Under the pieces are notes generated by a model that had not been told where the DNA came from, did not search any database, and saw only the letters and a list, made by a program, of their open reading frames with translations. Source: Rhizophagus irregularis (lineage: Eukaryota > Glomeromycota > Glomeromycetes > Glomerales > Glomeraceae). From it: 64,000 bases of DNA. The position numbers and the translations under genes are program-made. Where the stretch lies: assembly GCF_026210795.1 (NCBI RefSeq), contig NC_089431.1, positions 2,418,001-2,482,000 on the forward strand. The letters are read 5' to 3'. Below are positions 37,735 to 50,700 of the stretch, in pieces. Each line of letters starts with the position of its first letter. Positions within the stretch are counted from its first letter, which is position 1.

Positions 37735-38605
37735 AACAACTTTCAATTAATAAAGGAAGTAAATTTCATTTGACTAAAGTGGTGAAATTATGCTCTAAAG
37801 TTAGTAAATGGAAAAAAGAAAAATTCAAAAGTTAGTACCATGATGAAAAACATAGATTTCTCCATATGTATTATACCTATATGGCTATACCATAAAAATT
37901 AATATACAAGTAGTTTTGACCTTGCTGAACAATTTTCAATTAAGTTAGAAAGTCGATTTCATTTGACTAAAGTGGTGAAATTACACACTGAAGTTAATAA
38001 ACAAAAAAAAAAATTCAAAAGTTAGTACCGTTATAAAAAATGTAGATTTCTCTATATGTATTATACCTACACCCATTAAAATTAATATACAAGTAGTTTC
38101 GACCTTACTGAATAATTTTCAATTAATTTAGAAAGTCGATTTCATTTGACTAAAGTGGTGAAATTACGTGCTGAAGTTAATAAACAGAAAAAAAAACTTG
38201 AAAGTTAGTACCATTATGAAAAATGTAGATTTCTCCATATATATTATACCTACACCCATAAAAATTAATATATAAGTAATTTTGACCTTGCTAAACAATT
38301 TTTATTAATTTAGAAAGTTGATTTCATTTGACTAAAGTGGTGAAATTATGCTCTAAAGTTAGTAAACAGAAAAAAATTTTGAAAGTTAGTACCATTATAA
38401 AAAATGTTGATTTCTCCATATATATTATACCTATACCCATAAAAATTAATATACAAGTAGTTTCGACTTTGCTGAACAATTTTCAATTAATTTAGAAAGT
38501 CAATTTCATTTGACTAAAGTAGTGAAATTACACTTTGAAGTTAATAAATGAAAAAACAATTTTGAAAGTTAGTACCATTATGAAAAATATGGGTTTCTTT
38601 ATAGG
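37735..38605. repeat. Satellite array, ~185-bp unit, five copies (forward)
   Basis: The segment TTTCATTTGACTAAAGTGGT recurs at about 37765, 37955, 38140, 38324 and 38505. Each copy is followed by GTTAGTACCATTATGAAAAA, an ATTATACCTAYACCC block, and CAAGTAGTTTTGACCTTGCT. Copies differ by scattered substitutions and small indels. A second array of the same family, in reverse orientation, lies at 44965-45660. No coding function is apparent. Confidence 0.88.
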
Positions 38606-39562
38606 CAAAATGTAGTTGGCAACCTCAGTCACTATGGTGACCCCTAACTGATTAGCCAATAAAATTGATATAATACAAACAAAGTGTAACACGTGTAATA
38701 AATCACAATAAATATTGCTTGTAAATACATGTAATATATGACAGTTTGTAAATATCACGTCTTGTCATACATTTTATCATGCGCATCCTTTTTTTGTGTA
38801 CCAGGTTTGTGGCAAAATGTGTAGCGCAGCTGTGCTACACCTCACACTGCCAACAATTCACATGACATAACCATCTCTTTTTCACCATCTCTTTCCTTTA
38901 CATCTTGTTTTACTTTTTTATGAAGCTTTTGAAGCGCAATACATAAACCACATAGTTCAGAATATATATTTTTTATTTAAATTTTTTGTTTAGTTAATTA
39001 AATAACAAATAGTTTATTTCTAAAAGTATAGAAAACAATAATAACATAAGCTTTATCAAATTATATTATTATTGTATTAATTATTACATATCAATCAGTG
39101 AAAATTTCATTTCTCTCGTAATTATTAATAAATAATGATTTTTTATAATTTATATAACATAATTTTTTTTAAGTTGTATATTATAAAAACTTTATATATT
39201 TTGTTCTTTGGGGTCTATTTTACTTATTTAAATACTTTTTTTTATTAATATAATACTTATATAAAAAATTTATATTAAGCTAACTTTTATAATTTCAACC
39301 TTCAGATGCAACTTATTAGTAAAAGATAAGTATTATTTTTAAATATATAAATATATGTAATTTTTTATGAGGAATCAGGTTACTTAAGAAATAAAGCAGG
39401 TTTCTTAATAAATTTTATGGTAAATTCAAAATTTATGATTTTTGCAAAAATTAACCAATATTAAACTTAAAAAGTTTACATAAATAATTACCAATTTTTT
39501 TGTGTAAATATAATTTTAATTGCAAATTACATATTATAGTAAAATAATATTTTATATATTTA
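38606..39562. other. Intergenic, no gene seen
   Basis: AT-rich. Contains the palindrome GTGTAGCGCAGCTGTGCTACAC around 38818-38840 next to GGCAAAATGT, a motif also present at 38603-38612. Confidence 0.45.
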
Positions 39563-39956
39563 TAACATTTATTAAATTTTATGATTTGACTAATTTTAAA
39601 AAGTCATTAATAGTAAAAGTATTTCAATAATCATCCAATTTTAATAAAATTTAATATATGATCACTTTTAAAGGTTATAAAACAGTATGCAAAATTTTAG
39701 TAGATATTATTATATAAAATATTTCAAAATATCAATCAGTATTTTACATATTAACTAAATGATCTGCATTTTTGTGTAACAGTAAATTTATTCAACGATT
39801 CTATAAATAACATATTCTCAAATTTTACATACTATTTTATAACCTTTTGAAATAATTGTACATTAAATTTTATTAAAATTGGATGATTATTGAAATACTT
39901 TTACTATTATCAACTTTTTAAAATTAGTCAAATTATAAAATTTGATAAATATTGTA
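39563..39956. repeat. Foldback element, ~140-bp inverted arms
   Basis: The left arm 39563-39702 and right arm 39816-39956 are imperfect reverse complements: ATTAAATTTTATGATTTGAC and CAATAATCATCCAATTTTAA on the left find their complements on the right. No coding capacity; MITE-like. Confidence 0.65.
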
Positions 39957-40478
39957 AATATACTCTTTCAGACTCACTAATTTTATCAAAATTTTCTTCT
40001 TCTATCATGTTTACAAATAAATGGTAAAAGAAAAGTGTGATAATATTATGATATTGAAGTTTACAATTCTTTTAATCACTAAGAATAGGTAATATGAAGC
40101 TGAAAGATGCAACCCTTTAACGACTTCTTTTGTGAAATTTTTTTCAATAAGATTGTAAAAGCAGTCATGGAGTTTTACCTTTATTATTTAAGTTAAAGGC
40201 GTTACATTGTGTAAATATGGTGTTACATTTGACTCACATTTTTTCATTTTAACAAAATTTAGGCCGGCATTACGAATTTGGCCAAAATTAAGAAAAATTT
40301 GGCCAAAATTATGATTTATTGATTGGCGATTTTAATTGAAAAAACTAATTTTAGCCAACTTTTAACTATATATATATGCTATATAATTGAAGGCAATGCC
40401 ACACTAAAATTTTTAGATTGGCAAACATATTAAAAAAAATTTGCTTTTAATTTTTGGGGACATTTTCAGTGACTGATA

Positions 40479-40517
40479 TCTATATCTATATCTATATCTA
40501 TATCTATATCTATACTA
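40479..40517. repeat. Hexanucleotide microsatellite (ATATCT)n
   Basis: A pure run of about six ATATCT units, read directly from the sequence. Confidence 0.9.
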
Positions 40518-40909
40518 TATAATAATTGTTTTTATGTGTAACCATAACATTTAAACTACTCTATATAAATAAATTTGAATTGCGTAATATTGCTCCTATT
40601 GGGCACTTTATCATGTGACATTATACCAACTTCCAAAAAAGGAAATTTTGCTTTCCACAAAAATAGGAGAATTTTGGTTTCACAAATACTCCATAAAAGG
40701 AAATTTCTGCACCGATCACATAATTCTGGCCAGAATTAATTATTACATGCAGGTCACGCTTTTTTTATATGTATGTATACTGTTGCAAAACAACAGATTA
40801 ACGGCTAGTATAAATATATTACAAAATTTTATTGATTTACATCCGATTTGTTAAAATATTTTCTTGTTACTAAATTTATTACCATCGTTATTTTTTTTAG
40901 ATTTTAGTT

Positions 40910-42370
40910 TGAAATTCATTACCTGATCTTTTAAAATTAGCCCTTCCATCAGGATACTCATATCTAATCAAAAAGTTTAATCAGCTACCATCATATCAAA
41001 CTTTTGAGAATTTTTTAATCCCGCAATTTGAATTAGAAGCCTTTGTAAATATCACTGACAAAGAAAAGGCTCATGAATGGTTTCAAGCATTCGAATCTCA
41101 TTCTAAAATAACTATGCCACAAACAAAGGGATACAGAGTAAAGGGAAAAAAAGTGCTTTTAAGAGAAAAATGACATTGTATACATGGAAATGATGTTAAA
41201 AAAAATAAGGTAATTGTGAAACTAAACTTACACATTCATCATCTAGAATACGAAATGTCCATTGTAGTGCAAGCATCAAAATTCAGCTAGAAAATTGGCG
41301 TCTTGAATTACATATCCATCCACTGAAATCAACTTTATCATGCATCAATCACAGAGATTCATCTGAATCTTTAAGTTTTCAGCATGTTAAAGAAGAAGTG
41401 CATGAAAGATTTCTAGAGTTGTTTAGAGATGGGTATTCACCAGTCTCAGCGATATATACTTATAAAGATGGACTCCACATTACAGAAAGTGATCAAGAGT
41501 TACTTGAAATACTTGCAGATCGAGCTATAAACCCAGACTATGGTTATGTCATTAGACTTTCTACAAGTACCGTAATAATGCTCTCAAAAGTCATAATGGC
41601 AAGAAAATATTCGAACGTCTAACAGAAGTAATTGACAATTATAACAGTTCAAATAATGACAGAGCAATTATGCAAGAGTATGATGTGCAAGCCGGAAAGG
41701 TATTCATTCTTTACATTATGACCAGTTTAATATGCCGTATTCACGAAAAATTCTGCAAGCTGAGAACTTTGCTATGTAGACTCCTCTGCTTCATTCGACT
41801 CTTTAAACACCTCAATTATACTTTTGTACATGAGCTATGCAGCAGGTGCATTACCGCTTGGAGTATTAATTACATTAGATGAATTAGAGATAACATTGGA
41901 AAAGGGAGTAGATAATTTTCCTATAATTCTTTTACCGACAATTATAATTTTTTTATAATAATAATATTCTTAACGATTAGTTTAACTTACTAAAGAATAT
42001 TCTTTCCCACATACATTCTATGGACGAGGACCTCAAGTCAGACCTATGGTATTCTTTACAGATGACTCAAGTGCAGAATGAAACGCTTTAGAGCTCTGTT
42101 AGCCGCAGGGAATACGTTTTTTGTGCACGTTTCACATATTCCAGGCATTTTGGAGATGGTTGTATAATTCAAAACATCGTATAAATAAAGATGATCAAAC
42201 GCCTATTATAAAAATGATGAAAAAAATTATTTACGCATTAACAGAACTGGAGATGGATAACCATTATCAAGAGCTTAACCATAATTTTTTTGATCATATA
42301 AGGATATTTCAAAATTTTTTGTGCGCATGCTGCACATCCTTTCTAAAAAAGGTGTGCGCAAAATTCTGAT
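40910..42370 (+). pseudogene. Degenerate MULE-type transposase, copy A
   Basis: Plus-strand pieces in changing frames read as one transposase. They are an N-terminal segment around 40960-41170 (AFVNITDKEKAHEWFQAFES), a second at 41200-41640 (ENWRLELHIHPLKSTLSCIN, HERFLELFRDGYSPVSAIYT, LADRAINPDYGYVIRL), a third at 41670-41900, and a fourth at 42030-42370 (VFFTDDSSAE then FHILQAFWRWLYNSKHRINK). In-frame stops are at 41171 (TGA), 42079 (TGA) and 42100 (TAG), and several frame changes occur. The TDDSSAE acid cluster fits a catalytic Asp of a DDE transposase. Assignment to the MULE/SWIM-like transposases abundant in AM fungi is from memory of the family. No terminal repeats were delimited. Confidence 0.7.
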
Positions 42371-42419
42371 CATGTGCGCTGCGCACATGCCGCACAGTGA
42401 AAAATAAATACCGAGTGAG

Positions 42420-43703
42420 ATTATTCAAGAAAAATTTAAGACAAGAATATACTGACTGGATCTTTATAATGCCATCAGTAAATTTCGATGCAAATCAACA
42501 CCAGGTAAAGAAGATATGGGAATGTTATTAAAAAGGCTTTATGATGAAAAAACTGAGGATCCATGATGGATAATTTCAATGAAATTTGATCCAATTACTT
42601 CTTCATTAACCCATCTTTTTTGGATGAATCCTGAGCAACAGATTTTGTGATTGCAATATCATGACGTGATAATGCATGATAACACTTACAAAACTAACTG
42701 ATATAATCGCCCATTGTCTCTTTTTATTACTCCAAACAATAATTTAAAGACACAAATTGTAGCACAAGCAATTGTTGATGATGAAACACAACTTTCCTAC
42801 GAATGGGTTTTTCAATGTGTAAAAGAAGTAACTGGTATGTTACCAAAGGTTTTTGTAACTGATGGTGATCCTGCAATTAATGCTGTGGTAACAATACAAT
42901 TTCTGAACACTTTTCACATGCATTGCATTTGGCATATAAGCCAAAACTTACCGAAGCAATTAAAAGGAAAGCTAAGTTCTAATTTTGATGATTTTATGAA
43001 GGATTTCTATAAAGCAAGAAATAGTTTAAGGGAAGAACAATTTAACGAAAAGTATTTGAATTATAGTATATAAATTTTATACAATTTGAAGTAATGGAAT
43101 TATTATTTCTACTGACTTCAAAATTCTGATATTCAATTATATAATATTTTGTAAAATTCTATAAAAATTTTCTCTTGTATTTAAAGATTAATTATTATCT
43201 ATTATTCTATTAATTAATTTTACTTATTTGTGTATTTTATTTCACTTATTATTTTACGATTATTGTTTAATTATTTGTATTTAGTATTTACATTACACTA
43301 TAAATATATTTACAAGATTTCATCTATTGTTTATTCATTGTATTTACTTTTATTATATTTATTAACAATACATAGATGGAATGCATTATTGCAGAATTAT
43401 CTACAATCTAAGGACTATTTAACGAAAGTTTTAGGATGTAATCCACAATCTTGGGCGCGCACGTTTACAAATAGATATTTTACTGCTAGTATACAAACAA
43501 CTTCTCGTAATGAGGGCGAAAATTCTACATTAAAATGGCTTTTTGGAGATTCAAATACATGTCCTTTTTATAATGCGCAATTATTAATTGATTTTATTGG
43601 ATATGTGACATTATTCAATACATTTAAAGCAAGTACTTATAAAGCAAATATTACATTTAAGGCAATTGATTGCTTTGAGCAAGTAAATACTGACTATTTG
43701 TAA
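42420..43703 (+). pseudogene. Degenerate MULE/FAR1-like transposase, copy B
   Basis: The frame from ~42430 reads FDPITSSLTHLFWMNPEQQI, MHDNTYKTN, PLSLFITPNN, then ELTGMLPKVFVTDGDPA-like sequence (VTGMLPKVFVTDGDPAIN) and HMHCIWHISQNLPKQLKG, as in the MULE transposase domain. After an AT-rich interval (43070-43374, intron or insertion) it resumes at HRWNALLQNYL and SRNEGENSTLKWLFG. Likely catalytic residues are D in HDNTYK, D in TDGD and E in NEGEN. Three in-frame TGA stops (42564, 42648, 42699) lie before the open part. It abuts copy A, so the two wrecks form one transposon cluster. The product would be nonfunctional. Confidence 0.75.
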
Positions 43704-44034
43704 AGAAAATATTAAGGAATTCTGTGTATAAGCAACTGCTCTGGATCAGAATTTGATTATAATTTTCTAAATAAAATAAAATGTTCTAATATCACCAACT
43801 TTTATATTACGCAGTTTTGTTGTTCTCTTCTTATATTCTTTAATTACCTCCTTAACACCTTTCCTTCAATTGACCTGTATAATGCAAAAAATTAAGCATG
43901 TCCTCCAGATATTTCATTTGAACCGGAAATATTTTGGGATCGAGTATCTTGACTACTATATTTACTGTTAACAATCCTGTTACAGGCTTGGATTCCTTTG
44001 GCGGGAGCAGGAACATGCCTTGCCTGCCTGGTAT
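43704..44034. other. Spacer between transposase wreck and small gene
   Basis: No further feature recognised; the 3' region of the small minus-strand gene may extend here. Confidence 0.35.
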
Positions 44035-44122
44035 TTAGATTGTCCTTCCAGGAATTCTTGTTAGTAATTCCTCCATTAAAACATTTACTTCCTTCGTTAA
44101 TGTATGTTCGTCTTCCGGCTCC

Positions 44123-44495
44123 TTAAAAAATTGCTAAATCGCTTAATTTTTGCTTTGTTGGTTAAAATAAAATCAGTAAACTTACTTTTTGATTTTGAGT
44201 GAGCAACTCTTCCAGCTCTCTCAGCATTAACTGACTCGTCTCCGGTTTCTAAAAAAAATGTTTAAACTTGGTTTGTTAATCAAAATTATTAGAACATAAA
44301 ATCGGTAGACTTACTTTCTGTAATTCCATGATACTCTTTAAACGCTAAAACCTCATCATGTTCCTCAAAGGGTTCTCCGTCTGCGATCCATTGTTTTATT
44401 GCAGCTATATTGAAAGAAGCTATCATTTCCTCTTTTGCTTTTCTAAGTAACCTTGACTCTGTTGACTCTGTTGATTTAGTTGATTTAGTTTCCAT
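44123..44495 (-). CDS. Small hypothetical protein, spliced, unknown function
   Basis: The first exon 44495-44315 encodes METKSTKSTEST, a helical segment (KAKEEMIASFNIAAIKQWIA), FEEHDEVLAFKEYHGITE, and ends at a GTAAGT donor. The only good acceptor leads to exon 44248-44186 and then to 44133. In the spliced frame translation stops at 44123-44125, giving about 84 residues. In another frame these downstream exons read as acidic helices (ETSQLMLRELEELLTQNQK; EPEDEHTLTKEVNVLMEELL) that look more protein-like, open to 44035. Either there is a frame change or alternative splicing. An upstream ATG at 44573 would add 26 residues. The family was not recognised. Confidence 0.45.
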
Positions 44496-44696
44496 GATGA
44501 AAAATTTTTTCGTTGTAGGAATGAGGATAAAATATAGAAGGAAATGATTAAATATGTAATCACGTAGACACATTATATAGTGATGAAAGAGTAAATCACG
44601 TGTAAGATCTCGTATCGATTACATAATCAAGACCATTCAGAGACATCACGTGGCCACAGATTTTGCTTCCACAAGATAATAGTGATGAAATAATCT

Positions 44697-44745
44697 TCCC
44701 CAGTATCGCCAGAAAATTTTTTCACCCCACGTGACTTATGTGACG
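44697..44745. repeat. Dispersed repeat, left copy (inverted partner at 58.4 kb)
   Basis: CCAGTATCGCCAGAAAATTT through CACGTGACTTATGTGACG matches, in reverse complement and with few changes, 58437-58487. Both copies lie beside GATATC-rich arrays. Confidence 0.7.
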
Positions 44746-44964
44746 TGATCAGTTTTACTATTTTATTATTTGTTTACTCATAATATCCTCCACACTCACT
44801 CTTTCCACTACCTTTCCACCACTCTTTTTTCACTATTAAAACTTTGTAAAACTTTGACTATTCGCAGTTTTTAAACATTTTAACTAACAATATTAACTTT
44901 AATATGCTTTTTTATAACTTTTTTAATAAAAGTCTCAGAATACATATTTGTTTTTTATTTATTA

Positions 44965-45660
44965 ACTTCAAAGTGTATTTTAAACATTTTAGTCAAAGAT
45001 AATTGATATTCATTATTAATTAAAAGTTATTTATGGGTCTAAAACTATTTGAATATTAATTTTCATGAAGGTACAGCCAGTCCGTCTGGAGTTATTCACA
45101 TTTTTTATAATGATACTAACTTGCAAATTTTATTTTTTCTGTTGCATAAATTTAGAGTGTATTTTAAGCACTTTGATCAAAGAAAATCGACCTTCATTAT
45201 TAATTGAAAGTTGTTCAGCGGGTCTGAAACTACTTGTATATCAATTTTCATAAAGGTACAATCAGTCTGCCTGGAGTTATTTACATTTTTCATAACAATA
45301 CTAACACGCGGATTTTTATTTTCTAACTTTAGAGCATAATTTGAACACTTTAGTCAAAGGAAATTGACATTTATTATTAATTGAAAGTTGTTCAAAGGAT
45401 CAAAAACTACTTGCATATCAATTTTCACAAAGGTATAGTCAGCCTATCTGGAGTTATTCGCATTTTTCATAACAACACTAACTAGGAATTTTCTTTTTTT
45501 TTATTTCCTATCTTTAGAGTGAAATTTGAGCACTTTAGACAAAGGAAATCGACCTCTATTATTAATTGAAAGTTGTTCAGAGGGGCTGAAACTACTTGCA
45601 TCTCAATTTTCATAAAGATACAATTAATCTATCTGGAGTTATTCCTGATTTTGTAATATT
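44965..45660. repeat. Satellite array, ~185-bp unit, about four copies (reverse)
   Basis: CACTTTAGTCAAAGGAAATT, ATTAATTGAAAGTTGTTCA and AAACTACTTGCATATCAATT recur about every 180 bp. Each is the reverse complement of elements of the 37735-38605 array (for instance GACTAAAGTG and TGAACAATTTTCAATTAAT). The copies additionally carry CAGTCTGCCTGGAGTTATT, which is less clear in the other array. Confidence 0.85.
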
Positions 45661-45734
45661 TCAAACACGCGAAATGTTTTGTTTTTTTCACTTTGGTCAA
45701 TTAACTTTGCTGAAACTTGGAGTTTACAATCGAT

Positions 45735-46455
45735 ATTGATTAGATATCGCAATGATATCATTACGATATCATTACGATATTTTGATAAAAAATAGATTCG
45801 ACGTCGTTAAGTTAGTCGTAACTGTATTTAATCGACATTGATTAGATCGATATCTCTGCGATATCGCTGCGATCATTATGCGATGTAAATATTATCACGT
45901 AACCACATCGTAGTGATGTCGTATTAACATTGAATTAATATTACAAAAATATTTGACATTTATTTGATATCGTAACCATGTCGTAGTGATATTGTATTAA
46001 CATTGACAAAATATTTGACATTTTATTTGATATCGTAACCACATCGTAGTGATATCATATTAACATCGAATTAATATTGCAAAAATATTTGACATTTTAT
46101 TTGATATCGTAACCACATCGTAGTGATGTCGTATTAACATTGAATTAATATTACAAAATATTTGACATTTTATTTGATATCGTAACCACATCGTAGCCAT
46201 ATCGTAGTGATATCATATTAACATCGAATTAATATTGCAAAAATATTAAATCTATTTGATATCGTAGCCACATCGTAGTGATGTCGTATTAACATTGAAT
46301 TAATATTACAATTTTATTTGATATCGTAACTACATCATAATAATATCATATTAATATCGAATTAATATTACAAAAAATGTTTTACATTTATTTAATATCG
46401 TAACTACATCGTAATGATATTATATTAACACCGAATTAACATCACAAAAATATTT
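45735..46455. repeat. GATATC-rich tandem array (~85-100 bp unit)
   Basis: Units of GATATCGTAACCACATCGTA, GTGATATCATATTAACATCG, then AATTAATATTGCAAAAATAT recur seven or so times with length variation. The unit is itself dense in palindromic GATATC and CGATATCG. No coding potential. Confidence 0.85.
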
Positions 46456-47753
46456 TTATTGTAATATATGTTTATTATTTATTATACATTAATAATAATA
46501 ATTTTTTATTAGTGGATTATTATGGGTGAGTGGAGTACGTTTCTTTTCTTCCTTTTTTTTTATTCTTTTCTTCTCTTTTTTATTCTTTTCTTCTCGTATG
46601 TGAGTGGATGGATACGTCATTTTCAATTTTAAAATATATATATATATATATATAAAAATAAAAAAAACAATCATGATTAATAAAATGTACTCTTTGTAAA
46701 ATATATTTAAAATTTAATACATAACCTTGGGATAATAGTTAGAGCAGGTAATTCCGGGATTTTGTAAAGAATAATAAAAATGATAATATTTTTAAGTTAG
46801 TTCTTTCTTTAAATTTTTTTGAAAGTGTTTTGTTTCTTAAAATCATAATATTGTAAAAAAATGCTGGTTGCTACGACTGACGGACAACGACAAATTGTCA
46901 GGCTACCCCCGGACAAAGTAATTGGAAGGCGGAAAATGCCATAAATATCCAGCCCTATTTTACAACATTTTCTTCCAGGCTAAAGCAAATATTACAAAAG
47001 AAATTGCAAATATATTTAACAAGCAATAGATACATGGCCGTTGAAAAATATATTCACACTTCATATTGTAATACCACAGTCTAACAAAGAAATTGCAAAT
47101 ATATTTAACAAGCAATAGATACATGGCCGTTGAAAAATATATTCACATTTATACCACAGTCTAACAAAAAATACTCAAACCACAACATATTGTAAAAAAA
47201 ATATGAAAAATACGCGTATATCCTATTTTCATACCTTGCTTAACAGCTCCACTATTTATTTAAAAAACGACTTTTTTCTCTTTTGTATGTGGGTAGGTGG
47301 GTACATTTTTCCTTTCTTTTATTCTTTTCTTTCGTATGTGAGTGGCGGGTACATTTTCTTTTCTTTATTCTTGCTTTTATTCTTGCTTTTCGTATGTGGG
47401 TGTCTTTACTATGTTGAATATATAAACTAAAGTGTCCCAAAGTATTGTTAATATTGTAAAAAGATAATTAAAGTATACTTTAAAAAGAAAAAAGAAGAGA
47501 CGAACTAAAATACCGTAAAGTATTAATATAAAAGACAAGAGAAAAGCGTATTTTTGAAAATAAACAAAAAAAATCTCATTAATAAACGCGAATTTTAGCT
47601 ATTTTTAGATATCACATACATGCATGTAATTAAAGTGATTTTAATTGGTTAATTTTAATTTATTATTACATCATGCATATGATTTTATTGGTTAAAATTT
47701 TATACGATACAAATTAAAATAATTATTTTATTATATTTATATAATTAATATAA
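46456..47753. other. Intergenic repeats and a possible coding remnant
   Basis: At 46861 a 28-codon frame (MLVATTDGQRQIVRLPPDKV) has coding-like codon use but stops at once. A ~92-bp direct duplication spans about 46995-47165 (AATTGCAAATATATTTAACA, ACATGGCCGTTGAAAAATAT). Pyrimidine-rich repeats with CGTATGTGRGTG occur at 46520-46615 and 47280-47405. Confidence 0.5.
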
Positions 47754-50700
47754 TTATATGGCTGTAAAATAAAAATTATTTTTTATCCAAATTCTATTTG
47801 TAGTATCATGATTTGGTAGTTGGCACCTTTCTGAATTACAATTATGAATAAAATGTACTTTTTGAACATTATCTATTACAGTAATTGGAAAAATACGTCT
47901 CCATTTATCTCCTGTTGCTTGGAGACGGTAAAGTGGACATTTTAATACTGAATGTTCAACCATAGTATCTTCAAACCAATCTACAACAATAAATGCATAA
48001 TATTTGTTATTGTTACCCTTATGTTGAAAGATACCTTTGATTATTGCATAAGATTCTTCATGATCTTCTTCATAAATTGTGATAAAATCATCGAGATGTA
48101 GGTGAACTTTTGAAAGGATACCATTTTCTTCTTCAATCATATATGATGCAAATTTGTACCAACTAATTGAAGAGTTTATAAGTGCCGCCTCAAACTTCAT
48201 ATCCACATAAGATAAAAACAATTCAGTTTTAAAATTATGTAAAGTTAAAAAAAGTTTATCACGTTCCTGCTTTGGCATTCTTTTTTTTAATGAAATATTG
48301 GAAATAAAGTTTACTGGAGATATAACTAAATTAAAAGATTAGTAAATATAAATATCAAACATGTACTATTATATGCAATAAAATACTTACTTTTTGTATC
48401 ATCATCATCGTCTTGAACTTGTTCAGTTGCTTCAGTTGAATATTTATCTTCTGTAACATACCAATTTAAAAATAATTGTCCAAAATTTGAATTTGTAAAT
48501 CCAGTACAAGATCTATTAAATCTTGGATCAATACCACCATCTGCTAAATGTCGAATTGCAAATAAAGTATTGTAACGCTTTAATAAATCTAAATCTATGT
48601 TTTTGCAATTAGTTTTTGGTACCATCCCCTTAAAAATACGATGGACCATTTCTTTTATACCAACTTGGGTATTAATAAGTGTTCCAAAGGTTTTAGCATG
48701 CATCAAAAGATGCATATTAACGTGTATGTTTGGTAAATTAACAAAATTTACAAAAACCTATAAAAAGTAAAATATTGTTAATTATTTGAAATTATTCCAC
48801 ATTTCAATATCAAATTTGTAACTATACCTTTGGAAGGATTGAAAACTCTTCTTCAAGACATTGTTGCAATTCCTCATAGCTATCTGATGTAAATTTCTTG
48901 TTAAAAACCGCTTTCATAGTTTTTGCAACATGTATCCAACAAGATATAATAATTTTTGGAACTGAACTAACTCGAAATGCATCAATTCTTTGTTGAATCA
49001 TGGCTGTTTCATTACGTTTCGATACTTGATTCTTTTAAAAACTGGTTTAACAAAAATGGCATAATCATAGCTAATCTAAGTAAATCCGACATCATAAAAC
49101 TATTGTAGTGAGTAATCGGATTTGGTAAGCGAGACCATCTTTTTGGGATTTCAAAATTTTTCCAAATTTCGATAAAATTATCTTCTCCTTCTCGTGAAAA
49201 TAATTCACAAGTTAATTTTAGTAATTACCTAAGCCCAATCTTCTCGGGTACGTATGATAAACATCCTGCGGCGTCTGTAAATGTCTTTCCCTTTTTAATT
49301 TATCTAAAATACTAGGTAATGATCGTAAACCATATTCCGTACAAAGTTGATCTCTTAACGACATTATAGTCTCATGAGAAATTTTTAAGATTTCTTCGTC
49401 TGTAATATGATGATAACGTAATGTTGTTACGATATCCTGATTGTGACATTTCAATGATTCTTTAGTAGTTTTACAAGTACGACAACCCTTATTTGCATTA
49501 TGTCTAAATTTATTTTTTAAAAAATTTTAATAGTTGTCATAAAATTATATTATTATATTATTAACTAAGTTGAAAAAATACCTTAGTACTCCTGTCATAT
49601 CGTTACCTTGAGGTAAATCTGCCGTAACAACGCCTAAACCAGCAATTATCCATGCATCTTGTCCTTGGACAGTCATCACCTTTCCTTTCTCTAATTCCTT
49701 CATTTCTGAAATGAATGGTATCATAAATTCGTCAAATTTTCCTCCAAATGGGATAAACCCAATAACAAAATGGTTCTTTATTAGCTTTCTTTGATGTGCT
49801 GGCATATTTCCAAACTGTACATAAACACCACCTAGAGAATGGTATACATTTCTAAATGTACCAAAATCATCATAATAAAGATCTAAAAACAGCTTATAGA
49901 TTGGCATGGATGATGATGGTGGATTTCTAATAGAAATGTAATCAGATGGATGTAGGTATGAAAGCTTTACATTACGAACGTGCCAACGGTCATTACATTT
50001 ATAAATTATTTCACTAATCCGCAATGAACCATCAGGAATATTTTGATGTTGAAACATCATCAATATAGTTACTTTTTCTAAAATTTGAGAAGTCATTATA
50101 ATTAAAAATGGTTCGTCTTGTAACCATACTTCACCGGTAATAGAACGACGTTGTCTTGGTAACCCTTTTAAATTTCCGGGTAAATCACTATATTCCAAAA
50201 TTTTTTGAATTCGTAACTGATAATATCCATCATGATTTTTTAAAATTGATCTTAATCTTCCAAGTTTTTTTTGACCATTATCATCATGATAGTAAACAAA
50301 ATCACCAGATCGGTACAATACTATTTATTAAAAATAAATAACTTTAATAAATATTATCAATGATAATAAATTATAATTGTATCAAAGTGTATTAATTTAT
50401 AACCTTCTGATATTAATATTTCGTGTTGTCCAAAAAGTGGGGATTCCCCATAAATTTCCATGCCAAAATTCTGATTTTTCTTCAGAATTAATGCCGGGTC
50501 CAAAATACATATGCTTCATTAGCATCGGATTATTAAGAACACGCCATATAATTTCACTAATTGAGAGTTGATACGAAAGTTTTGATCCTCGTGAGGTTGA
50601 TGGAGTTTTTTTTGGTGAAATTTTAATAGACTTTGTTATTATTGGTAGGAGAGGAAGACGTTTTCTCCATGATTGGAATCTTCGGATATTTTTTACCACA

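Noticed and set aside
41288-41290. TAG first taken as a further transposase stop
   Set aside because: It is out of frame: the frame giving ENWRLELHIHPLKS reads CTA GAA here.
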